A DNA stretch of 8,187 bases, taken from positions 1-8,187 of the forward strand of contig CAJKEF010000043.1 of the NCBI GenBank assembly GCA_905198825.1, written 5' to 3'. The notes beneath the pieces are model-generated. The model searched no databases. It was given only the letters and a program-made list of their open reading frames with translations, and was not told where the DNA came from. A program made the position numbers and the translations under genes. The stretch is from an uncultured Collinsella sp. GTDB taxonomy: Bacteria; Actinomycetota; Coriobacteriia; Coriobacteriales; Coriobacteriaceae. Shown here in pieces: positions 1 to 6,144 of the stretch (positions are counted from its first letter, which is position 1; each line of letters starts with the position of its first letter).

Positions 1-19
1 CCAAAACGTCCTCGGACAT

Positions 20-62
20 GCAAAGGGCTCCGCTGCGCGCTTCGCGCGGCGGAGCCCTTTGC
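20..62. terminator. Perfect 20-bp GC-rich hairpin, probable terminator of an upstream gene
   Basis: Bases 20-39 pair with 43-62 (one T:G wobble at 34/48) around a 3-base loop, CTT. The stem core is GGGCTCCGC/GCGGAGCCC. The only T-run on the + side (CCCTTT) lies inside the stem, so it is not a textbook U-tailed terminator. The symmetry would let it act from either direction. It lies in non-coding sequence at the window edge, so the gene it serves is not visible. The hairpin is seen directly; the terminator role is inferred. Confidence 0.7.
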
Positions 63-219
63 GTCCTGCGGAAATGTTTTGGAAAGTAACCCAAAGCGGC
101 CCGGCGGGGGTCCTGTGTAGTCACCCTTTAGGCGGAACTCTCCTAATTATTTGGATGAGTCGTTTACTTACTTGTGCTGTTACCGTCTTCCCGCTGTTGT
201 TGGGGTATGCTTTGTTCGT

Positions 220-239
220 ATGTAAACGTTTGACATGTT
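220..239 (+). promoter_or_regulatory. LacI-type operator, copy 1 (repressor leader)
   Basis: The sequence reads ATGTAAACGTTTGACATGTT, with the central CG at 227-228. It shares TGnAAACGnTTGACAT with three further copies at 1319-1405, upstream of the GH32/PTS operon. The central AAACGTTT core is typical of LacI-family operators. Its right edge is only 16 bases from the repressor start codon, so a bound repressor would block transcription of, or initiation on, its own gene. Autoregulation is inferred. I do not see a convincing promoter for this gene; TATGCT at 206-211 is a possible -10 but has no good -35 partner. Confidence 0.7.
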
Positions 240-255
240 GATGGGGGAGGGTGCT

Positions 256-1266
256 ATGGCTCGCGAGGGCGCTCGTTCTAAGGATTCTGCTAAGCCTGGC
301 ATCAAGGAAGTTGCAGCGGTGGCGGGGGTTTCGCCTACTACGGTATCTCGCGTGCTTAATAATCGCGGCTATATTAGCCAAGAGACCCGCGATAAGGTCC
401 ATGCCGCGATGGAGCGCATCAACTATACGCCCAACGATATCGCCCGTGCCATGCTCAACGGTCGCCTGAATCTTATCGGTATGATCGTTCCCTTTGTGAG
501 CAGCCCGTTCCATGCTCAGGTTGTGCAGGCGGTCGAGCGCACGTTAGCGGAAAACGGCTTTAAGATGTTGCTGTGCAACAGCGCCAATCGACCCGATCTT
601 GAGCGTTCCTATATTGACATGCTCCGCCGCAATATGGTCGACGGCGTCATCGTCAACTCCCTCAATATCGGTGCCGAGGCATATGCCGAGATGGGCTTGA
701 GCCTGGTTGGCATCGACTGCGATCTTGGCGAGGGCTCTGTCCAGATTGCAAGTGACAGCTATGGCATTGGCGAGCTCGCCACGCGCCGTCTGATTGATGA
801 CGGCTGCAGGCGTATCCTGTGCCTGCGCAGCAATAGCCGCATGCGCATGCCTGCCAATAAGCGTACCGATGCCTACCTCGATGTTGTTGAGCAGGCCGGT
901 TTGTCCGCGCTTGTCCGTGAGGTTGAGTTCGTTAAGCCCGACGACGAAAAGGGCGCGGTCGTTGCGAAGATCCTCGATGAGAACCCCGATATTGACGGCA
1001 TCTTTGCGGGAGACGATACGATGGCGGCCATCTGTCTCAACGTGATGAAGCAGCGCGGCTTGAGCGCTCCAGACGATATTAAGGTCGTGGGCGCGGATGG
1101 TGCCCGCCGAACTATGACGTTTATGCCTGACTTAACAACCGTACGTCAAGATATCGATCGCATCGGAGAGCTCGCGGCGCAATCCATCATCGCTCTTATT
1201 AACGGCGATAATCCCGAATCGAATATCAAGCTTCCCGTTGAACTCATTAAGGGCAAAACCGCGTAG
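256..1266 (+). CDS. LacI-family transcriptional repressor, probable sucrose operon regulator (ScrR-like)
   Basis: This is a 336-aa cytoplasmic DNA-binding repressor, a normal length for the LacI/GalR family. Residues about 16-70 form the HTH and hinge: IKEVAAVAGVSPTTVSRVLNN, then the ETRDKV helix, NYTPNDIAR and the hinge helix ARAMLNGR. The rest is the periplasmic-binding-protein-like effector domain, starting at LIGMIVPF and including GIFAGDDTMA, VVGADG and PDLTTVRQD. The ATG at 256 is chosen because GGGGGAGG (243-250) sits five bases upstream; an in-frame ATG at 235 would put this SD inside the gene and the operator inside the coding region. The gene lies 183 bp before the GH32/PTS/GH32 operon in the same direction, and the same operator motif precedes both transcription units. 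Sucrose, fructose or a phosphorylated derivative as effector is inferred from the neighbours only; the sequence does not identify the ligand. Confidence 0.92.
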   Translation: MAREGARSKDSAKPGIKEVAAVAGVSPTTVSRVLNNRGYISQETRDKVHAAMERINYTPNDIARAMLNGRLNLIGMIVPFVSSPFHAQVVQAVERTLAENGFKMLLCNSANRPDLERSYIDMLRRNMVDGVIVNSLNIGAEAYAEMGLSLVGIDCDLGEGSVQIASDSYGIGELATRRLIDDGCRRILCLRSNSRMRMPANKRTDAYLDVVEQAGLSALVREVEFVKPDDEKGAVVAKILDENPDIDGIFAGDDTMAAICLNVMKQRGLSAPDDIKVVGADGARRTMTFMPDLTTVRQDIDRIGELAAQSIIALINGDNPESNIKLPVELIKGKTA

Positions 1267-1318
1267 TTCATCCCGTGCCAAAAGAATTCCTCAAACGCCT
1301 CTGATGACCGTTCACCGG

Positions 1319-1338
1319 CATATGTCAACCGTTTGCCG
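1319..1338 (-). promoter_or_regulatory. LacI-type operator, copy 2 (inverted, upstream auxiliary site)
   Basis: Read on the minus strand, 1338 to 1319 is CGGCAAACGGTTGACATATG. It matches the other copies over AAACGnTTGACATATG but is inverted relative to them. Its central CG (1330-1331) is 46 bp from that of copy 3. A separated, oppositely oriented site could support repressor looping or cooperative binding. That role is inferred; the motif match is seen. Confidence 0.6.
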
Positions 1339-1368
1339 ACGACTGGAACTGCGAAAAGACGTATTGGT

Positions 1369-1388
1369 GTGAAAACGTTTGACATATG
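1369..1388 (+). promoter_or_regulatory. LacI-type operator, copy 3 (overlaps -35)
   Basis: The sequence reads GTGAAAACGTTTGACATATG, with the CG at 1376-1377. Its TTGACA (1379-1384) is also the best -35 hexamer in the intergenic region, so repressor and sigma factor would compete for the same bases. It forms a 17-bp tandem repeat with copy 4. The left half TGAAAACG also resembles half of a catabolite-response element, but the right half does not fit that consensus. Confidence 0.7.
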
Positions 1389-1407
1389 AAAACGATTGAC
1401 ATATCTT
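1379..1407 (+). promoter_or_regulatory. Candidate sigma-70 promoter of the GH32/PTS operon
   Basis: TTGACA (1379-1384, a perfect -35) is separated by 17 bases from TATCTT (1402-1407, 4 of 6 to TATAAT). Transcription would start near 1414, giving a leader of about 36 bases before the ATG at 1450. Operator copies 3 and 4 cover the -35 and spacer, which predicts direct steric repression. The -10 is imperfect and the start site is inferred. Confidence 0.6.
1386..1405 (+). promoter_or_regulatory. LacI-type operator, copy 4 (in the promoter spacer)
   Basis: The sequence reads ATGAAAACGATTGACATATC, with the CG at 1393-1394, exactly 17 bp after copy 3. It overlaps copy 3 by three bases and lies between the proposed -35 and -10 boxes. 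Spacing of 17 bp places the two sites on different helix faces. It carries a second TTGACA (1396-1401), but no good -10 follows at 16-18 bp; TAGTAT at 1423-1428 is 21 bp away. Confidence 0.65.
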
Positions 1408-1449
1408 GCCATTGTACCGAGTTAGTATGTCGTGGAAAGGAAGTCTCGG

Positions 1450-2832
1450 ATGCACAAGGTGTATTACCAGCCTGAGGGAATTTGGGTAGGCGACATCATG
1501 CCGTACGGCGAGGACGGCACGTTCTATCTCTATCATCAGCGTGACACGCGTAACCCCGGACCATTCGGAGAGCCGTTTGGCTGGGCACTCGCTACGACCA
1601 AGGATTTCGTCAACTACAAGGACTTTGGCGAGAGCCTTGAGCGTGGCGGCGACGAGGAAGTCGACCAGTATGTTTATGCCGGCACGGTGTTTAAGGTGGG
1701 CGACAAATACCATGCGCTCTACACTGGTTGCAATCGCGATAAGGTCCGCGCACGCTTGATGAAACAGGTTCTTCTTCACGCAACGAGTGACGACGCCGTC
1801 AAGTGGGAGAAGAACATCGCCGAGACGCTGCTTCCGCCCCAGGAGGGTTACGATGACCGCAACTGGCGCGATCCCTTTGTGCTTTGGGATGAGGAGAACG
1901 AAGAGTACATGCTCATCCTCGGCACGCGTGTGGGCGAGGACAAGCGTCTGATGACCGGTCGTCTGGTCAAGTTCACCTCCAAGGACCTGGATACCTGGGA
2001 GTTCCAGGGCGACTGGTGGAATCCGGGCCTGTACACCATGTTCGAGATGCCTGATCTCTTTAAGATGGGCGACTGGTGGTATCTGGTGTTCTCCGAGTAC
2101 AGTGATGGCAACAAGACCCGTTACCGCATGTCTCGCTCTATCAACGGTCCTTGGATCACTCCTGCGGACGATTCCTTCGATGGCCGCGCGTACTATGCCG
2201 CACGTACCGCATTTGACGGCGAGCGCCGCGTTCTCTTTGGTTGGGTTCCTACGCGTGACGAGGGCGGCGACCCCAGCTCTTACCTGTGGGGTGGCACCTT
2301 TATGCCTCTCGAGATCGTTCAGCGTGCCGACGGAACGCTCGGCACCAAGCTCCCCGACAGCATGCTTGGCGCCTTTGGCGAGGCTAAGGCAGTCGAGGCC
2401 TTTGAACTTTCCTGCGAGTCGGGCAAGGTCGAGCAGGTGCTCGCCGCGGATGCCGGCTCCACCTACTTGCTCGATGCCGACATTGAGCTCGGCGGTAACG
2501 CTGCCGGCTTCTCGGTGAAGCTTGCCGAGGACGCCGAGACCGGTCTTGCCTATGAGTTCCGCGCCAACCTGCGCGAGGGCAAGCTCGAGTTCACGCCGGC
2601 TCCCCAGTACCCGTGGTTCCAGGTCAACAACATGGGCCTCGAGCGTCCGTTGTTCTTTAAGGGCGAGGGCACTCACCATGTGCGTCTGGTCGTCGACGAC
2701 GACATCGCGACCATCTTTGTCGATGATGTTGCGCTTAACGCTCGCTTCTGCAATAAACAGGGCCAGGGTGTGGCGCTGACGGTCACCGACGGTACGCTCA
2801 AGTGCGCAAATGCAACGATCGCGTCTCTGTAA
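1450..2832 (+). CDS. Atypical GH32-family glycoside hydrolase (putative beta-fructosidase)
   Basis: This 460-aa protein has no signal peptide and should be cytoplasmic. A five-bladed beta-propeller (about 1-295) is followed by a GH32C-like beta-sandwich (about 310-460) containing VRLVVDDDIATIFVDD. The catalytic triad can be placed by motif: Asp15 in WVGDIMP replaces the usual WMNDPNG nucleophile motif, WRDP (139-142) gives the transition-state-stabilising Asp141, and FEMPDLF (198-204) gives the acid/base Glu199 where canonical enzymes have ECP. RAYYAARTAFDGERRVLFGW (246-265) matches the FYAPQSF...IGW blade of canonical members. The ATG at 1450 is preferred over the GTG at 1432 because AAAGGAAG (1436-1443) is a good SD six bases before it. 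It is first in the operon, 45 bp before the PTS permease. The substrate is uncertain: a phosphorylated fructosyl sugar, fructo-oligosaccharide or fructosyl-transfer reaction are all possible. Divergence of two signature motifs argues against ordinary sucrose-6-phosphate hydrolysis. Confidence 0.85.
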   Translation: MHKVYYQPEGIWVGDIMPYGEDGTFYLYHQRDTRNPGPFGEPFGWALATTKDFVNYKDFGESLERGGDEEVDQYVYAGTVFKVGDKYHALYTGCNRDKVRARLMKQVLLHATSDDAVKWEKNIAETLLPPQEGYDDRNWRDPFVLWDEENEEYMLILGTRVGEDKRLMTGRLVKFTSKDLDTWEFQGDWWNPGLYTMFEMPDLFKMGDWWYLVFSEYSDGNKTRYRMSRSINGPWITPADDSFDGRAYYAARTAFDGERRVLFGWVPTRDEGGDPSSYLWGGTFMPLEIVQRADGTLGTKLPDSMLGAFGEAKAVEAFELSCESGKVEQVLAADAGSTYLLDADIELGGNAAGFSVKLAEDAETGLAYEFRANLREGKLEFTPAPQYPWFQVNNMGLERPLFFKGEGTHHVRLVVDDDIATIFVDDVALNARFCNKQGQGVALTVTDGTLKCANATIASL

Positions 2833-2877
2833 TGGCATCAAATCGTCTTATGATTTCGTAAGGGAATGGAGAGGAAC

Positions 2878-4329
2878 ATGGACTACAAAGTAGTGTCCCA
2901 GCAAGTCGTCGATAACGTCGGCGGCCTGGAGAACATCGAGGGTGCCACGCATTGCGTTACGCGTCTGCGTCTGGTGCTCAAGGATACGAGCAAGTACAAC
3001 AAGGCCGAGCTCGAGAACATCGATGGCGTCAAGGGCGTGCTGTACAACAGCGGCCAGCTCATGATCATCTTCGGTACCGGTACCGTCAACAAGGTCTACG
3101 ATGAGTTTATGGCTCTGACGGGCGTTAAGGAGATCAGCGCTTCTGAGGTCAAGGGCGCCGAGGCGGACAAGAAGGGCAAGTTCTTCTCGGTCCTCAAAGT
3201 ATTCTCGGACATCTTTATCCCCATCATTCCCGCCTTCGTCGGCGCTGCAATCATCATCGGCCTTAAGTCGCTGATCGTTGCCAACGGCCTCTTTGGCATG
3301 GAGGGCAGCCTCGCCGATCACAGCGAGTTCCTCAAGAACCTCGCAAGCTTCTTTGCCATTATCGCCACCACGTTCGACTACCTGCCTGTCCTGGTTATGT
3401 ACAGCGCAGTCAAGCGTTTTGGCGGTAACCCGATCCTGGGCATCCTCGTCGGTATCGTCATGGTTCACCCGAGCCTTATGAACCGTAACACGTTCGTTAT
3501 GGACCCGACGGGTGCTGAGTACTGGAACTTTGGTCCGCTCTCCATTCCCATGGTTGCTTTCCAGGGCGGCGTGTTCCCTGCAATCCTGACTGCCTGGTTT
3601 ATGGCCAAGGTCGAGAAGATTGCCCAGAAGTACATCCCCGAGGTCGTTTCGTTCGTCTTTGTCCCGACCGTTACCCTGATTCTTGCTAACGTCGCCCTGT
3701 TCACCGTGTTCGGCCCGCTCGGCAACCTGATCGGCGACGTCCTCGCCGGCGTAATCGATATCCTGTACAACAGGATGGGCGTCTTCGGTGCCTTTGTCTT
3801 CGCCGCATTCCTGCAGCCGCTCGTCGTTACCGGTACGCATCAGTTCATCCAGGGTATCGAGGCAAACCTCGTTGCCACTACTGGCTTCAACTACATCCAG
3901 GCAATCTGGTCGGTTTCCATCATCGCCCAGGGCGGCGGCGCCATCGGCATGTACCTCATTCACAAGAAGCATTCCAAAGAGCGCAACATCTGCATGTCGT
4001 CCTTTATCCCGACGCTGGTCGGTATCTCCGAGCCCGCAATCTTTGCTGCAAACATGCGCTACTCGATCATCCCGTTCATCTGCGCTTGCATCGGTGCAGG
4101 CTGCGGCGGTGCCTTCGTGAAGCTCTTTGAGGTGCGCGCCATCGGTCAGGGCCTGACCGGCGTGCTTGGCCTGCTCATCGTCACGCCCGAGACGCTCGTG
4201 TGGTATGTGGCTGGCAATCTCATCGCCTTCATCGTGCCGATCGTCTTGATCTTTGCCTACAACAAGGCAAAGGGCGTTCCGACCACCGATGAAGAGGGCA
4301 CTGGCGCTGGCTTCGACGTTAGCTTCTAG
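2878..4329 (+). CDS. Sucrose-family PTS permease, EIIBC component
   Basis: This 483-aa inner-membrane protein imports and phosphorylates its sugar, probably sucrose to sucrose-6-phosphate. The N-terminal EIIB domain (about 1-85) carries the phosphorylated cysteine, Cys26, in HCVTRLRL. A linker of about 20 residues follows. The EIIC domain (about 105-465) has many hydrophobic segments, the TGTHQF loop with His321, QGGGAIGMY (351-359) and the signature GISEPAIF (382-389, Glu385). The protein ends in a short polar tail and has no EIIA domain, so phosphate must come from a separate EIIA-Glc-type protein not encoded here. The ATG at 2878 is preferred over the one at 2866 because GGAG (2868-2871) lies six bases before it. 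The gene lies between two GH32 genes, and its neighbour is a canonical sucrose-6-phosphate hydrolase, which supports sucrose specificity; trehalose and beta-glucoside permeases share this architecture, so the substrate is inferred. Codons are strongly C-ending (AAC, ATC, TTC), consistent with high expression. Confidence 0.9.
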   Translation: MDYKVVSQQVVDNVGGLENIEGATHCVTRLRLVLKDTSKYNKAELENIDGVKGVLYNSGQLMIIFGTGTVNKVYDEFMALTGVKEISASEVKGAEADKKGKFFSVLKVFSDIFIPIIPAFVGAAIIIGLKSLIVANGLFGMEGSLADHSEFLKNLASFFAIIATTFDYLPVLVMYSAVKRFGGNPILGILVGIVMVHPSLMNRNTFVMDPTGAEYWNFGPLSIPMVAFQGGVFPAILTAWFMAKVEKIAQKYIPEVVSFVFVPTVTLILANVALFTVFGPLGNLIGDVLAGVIDILYNRMGVFGAFVFAAFLQPLVVTGTHQFIQGIEANLVATTGFNYIQAIWSVSIIAQGGGAIGMYLIHKKHSKERNICMSSFIPTLVGISEPAIFAANMRYSIIPFICACIGAGCGGAFVKLFEVRAIGQGLTGVLGLLIVTPETLVWYVAGNLIAFIVPIVLIFAYNKAKGVPTTDEEGTGAGFDVSF

Positions 4330-4367
4330 TTGAGCCGTTCAGCGTAATCTGAGGGTAAGTCCATTTG

Positions 4368-4408
4368 GGGAAGGGCGTTCGACTCGTGTGAGTCGAGCGT
4401 CCTTTCCC
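4368..4408 (+). terminator. Strong intercistronic hairpin between the PTS and hydrolase genes
   Basis: Bases 4368-4385 pair with 4390-4408 around the loop GTGT; the stem has 18 pairs, including two G:U wobbles, plus one bulged base on the 3' side. The inner CGACTC/GAGTCG part is perfect. What follows is ATAGACGAG rather than a T-run, so full termination is doubtful. It lies in the 101-bp gap before the sucrose-6-phosphate hydrolase gene, and no clear promoter follows it. It may be a partial terminator or an mRNA-stability structure that lowers hydrolase relative to permease. Confidence 0.6.
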
Positions 4409-4430
4409 ATAGACGAGAAAGTCAACGGCG

Positions 4431-5873
4431 ATGTTTAATCAAAAAAATAAGGTGACACGCGCGGACTATGAGCAGTGGCGTGCCGGACAGGATGAGACGG
4501 CGGGTCGCATCGCGTCCGACCCCGATAGGCTCCTGTTCCATGTGGAGCCTGAGCTTGGCTGGCTCAACGATCCCAACGGTTTGGTGCAGATCGGTGATAC
4601 GTATCACATCTATCACCAATACGATCCATTCGATGCTGCGCATGGCGGTCCAGTGCTTTGGAATCATCTGACAACAAAGGATTTTGTGACGTACGAGAAT
4701 TGCGGCCCTGTGCTGTTCCCCGATTCCGATTTGGATTCGAGTGGAGCGTATTCTGGTTCTGCCTTTGTACACGACGGCAAGATTCACTACTTCTATACCG
4801 GCAACGTCAAGCATTTTGACCGCGATGATTACGACTACGTGTTGACGGGCCGTGAGCAAAACCAAATTCATATGGTTGCCGAGAATCCCGACGAATTGGG
4901 CGAGAAGCGCATAGCTGTTGGGCCGATCGATTACCCCGACGATATCGGTACGCACGTGCGCGACCCCAAGATCCTTGAGCACGATGGTATCTACTACATG
5001 GTTCTGGGCTCTCGTACGAAAGACGACCGTGGCTGCGTGCTTGTCTATACCTCGCGCAATCTTGAGGACTGGAGCTATGCGACGCGCATTGAGTTGGGCG
5101 AGAAGTTTGGCTTTATGTGGGAGTGCCCCGATCTGTTTGAGCTCGATGGCGAGCTTATTCTCGTTTGCTGTCCGCAGGGTGTGCCTGCCGATGGTTGGCG
5201 TTACCGCAATCCGCATCAGTGCGTGTGGTTCCCCATCGAGGCCGATTGGGAGGCGCCGAGCTTTAAAATCGTCAGGCAGGGCATGCCCCCGATGGTCGAT
5301 GCCGGTTTTGATTTCTATGCTCCGCAGTCCTTTGAGGATGCTGCAGGCCGGCGTTTGATGATCGGATGGTCGGGTTGCCCCGACGCGACGGCAGAAAACC
5401 CGACGGTGGCGCGCGGATGGCAGTGCGCGTTGACGGTGCCGCGAGAGCTGAGCATACGCGATGGTAAGCTCTGCCAGCAGCCGGCGCACGAGATTGAGAG
5501 GATGCGCGGTGACTGCGTTCGCGCGACAGGCGGTGAAACCGTTGAGGAGCCGGGCCGCCTGTTTGATCTTGTGGTTTCCTGTGAGGGCGCCAAGATAATC
5601 GAGCTCGAAATCCGCAAGGGTGTCTTTGTGCGTTATACGGACGGGATGCTTACCCTCGATATGGGTGACGAAGGCTATGGGCGCGACCAGAGGTCGATCG
5701 AGCTCAGCGAGCTTCGCGACCTGCGCGTGCTTTCGGACACTACGATGGTCGAGATTTTTGCAAATGGCGGCGAGGCGGCACTTACGAGCCGTACCTATTC
5801 GTCGGCGGTTCCGGCGATGGCGCTGCACGCCGAGGGTGCGGCGTCGATGGATTTCTACCGCCTCGCTCATTAA
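4431..5873 (+). CDS. Sucrose-6-phosphate hydrolase (GH32 invertase)
   Basis: This 480-aa cytoplasmic enzyme is predicted to hydrolyse sucrose-6-phosphate to glucose-6-phosphate and fructose after PTS uptake. All GH32 signatures are intact: WLNDPNG (44-50) with nucleophile Asp47, the YSGSA motif (107-111), RDP (177-179) with Asp178, and ECPDLF (231-236) with acid/base Glu231. FYAPQSFEDAAGRRLMIGW and the ALTVPREL stretch close the propeller, and a GH32C sandwich with TTMVEIFANGGEAALTSR ends the protein. Length and order match bacterial ScrB/SacA enzymes. There is no signal peptide. The ATG at 4431 has only a weak SD (GAGAAAG, 4415-4421), poorer than those of the two genes upstream. It follows the permease by 101 bp and the intercistronic hairpin. 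Codon use is less biased than in the permease gene. No downstream operator or fructokinase gene is visible. Confidence 0.95.
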   Translation: MFNQKNKVTRADYEQWRAGQDETAGRIASDPDRLLFHVEPELGWLNDPNGLVQIGDTYHIYHQYDPFDAAHGGPVLWNHLTTKDFVTYENCGPVLFPDSDLDSSGAYSGSAFVHDGKIHYFYTGNVKHFDRDDYDYVLTGREQNQIHMVAENPDELGEKRIAVGPIDYPDDIGTHVRDPKILEHDGIYYMVLGSRTKDDRGCVLVYTSRNLEDWSYATRIELGEKFGFMWECPDLFELDGELILVCCPQGVPADGWRYRNPHQCVWFPIEADWEAPSFKIVRQGMPPMVDAGFDFYAPQSFEDAAGRRLMIGWSGCPDATAENPTVARGWQCALTVPRELSIRDGKLCQQPAHEIERMRGDCVRATGGETVEEPGRLFDLVVSCEGAKIIELEIRKGVFVRYTDGMLTLDMGDEGYGRDQRSIELSELRDLRVLSDTTMVEIFANGGEAALTSRTYSSAVPAMALHAEGAASMDFYRLAH

Positions 5874-5970
5874 CCGTGCATGGAGCACGATTGGACTTGT
5901 TGGGCGGAATGTGTCGCAGTTGCCGCGGCCAGCTACCGCTTATCGCGTATAGCGACCGTTTGCGGAATAA

Positions 5971-5999
5971 GTAACACTCCTTAATAAACCGTGTAGAAT
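5971..5999 (+). promoter_or_regulatory. Candidate promoter upstream of the degV-type gene
   Basis: GTAACA (5971-5976, 4 of 6 to the -35 consensus) is followed after 17 bases by TAGAAT (5994-5999, 5 of 6 to the -10 consensus). The predicted start is near 6006. It lies 98-126 bases after the stop of the sucrose hydrolase gene and would transcribe straight into the hairpin at 6026-6064. Assigned from hexamers and spacing only. Confidence 0.45.
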
Positions 6000-6025
6000 C
6001 TCAGATAAGCACGGAGTTTTCCAGG

Positions 6026-6064
6026 GAGACGCTGTCCTTTGTTGTGTGCAAGGGACGGCGTCTC
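6026..6064 (+). terminator. Terminator-like hairpin in the leader of the degV-type gene
   Basis: GAGACGC (6026-6032) and the following TGTCCTTT pair with AAGGGACGGCGTCTC (6050-6064), giving a 15-bp stem with two wobbles and a 9-base loop, GTTGTGTGC. CTCTTT at the 3' edge gives a short T-run. It could end readthrough from the sucrose operon, but it also lies downstream of the promoter candidate at 5971-5999, so it could instead be an attenuator or end a short RNA of about 60 bases. Confidence 0.65.
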
Positions 6065-6144
6065 TTTGGCGCTTGGAGGCCGTTGTGTAGCAGGGCGGTG
6101 AACGTGCGTCACATATTAAAAAGCCAACGTCGAGATGGGTCGTG

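Noticed and set aside
59..241. Small + strand frame between the first hairpin and the repressor gene
   Set aside because: It begins inside the hairpin, has no SD, runs over the operator and has no recognisable protein features.
1369..1405. Operator copies 3 and 4 as CcpA catabolite-response elements
   Set aside because: The left half TGAAAACG fits, but the right half lacks the required spacing and C/A positions. The four-copy distribution around the repressor fits its own operator better.
1312..2841. Long open frame on the minus strand opposite the atypical GH32 gene
   Set aside because: It is an antisense shadow of a gene with clear GH32 motifs. Its translation has no recognisable domain, and its start lacks a convincing SD.
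2848..3972. Minus-strand open frame opposite the PTS permease gene
   Set aside because: The product is a highly charged Asp/Glu/His/Arg-rich string typical of the complement of a biased membrane-protein gene; the + strand has Cys26 and GISEPAIF.
4422..5888. Minus-strand open frame covering the whole sucrose-6-phosphate hydrolase gene
   Set aside because: The + strand gene has every GH32 catalytic motif; the antisense translation shows no family features.
5947..5966. Possible fifth operator upstream of the degV-type gene (minus strand CCGCAAACGG...)
   Set aside because: It shares GCAAACGG with copy 2, but the conserved TTGACATATG arm is replaced by TCGCTATACG; too degenerate to support.
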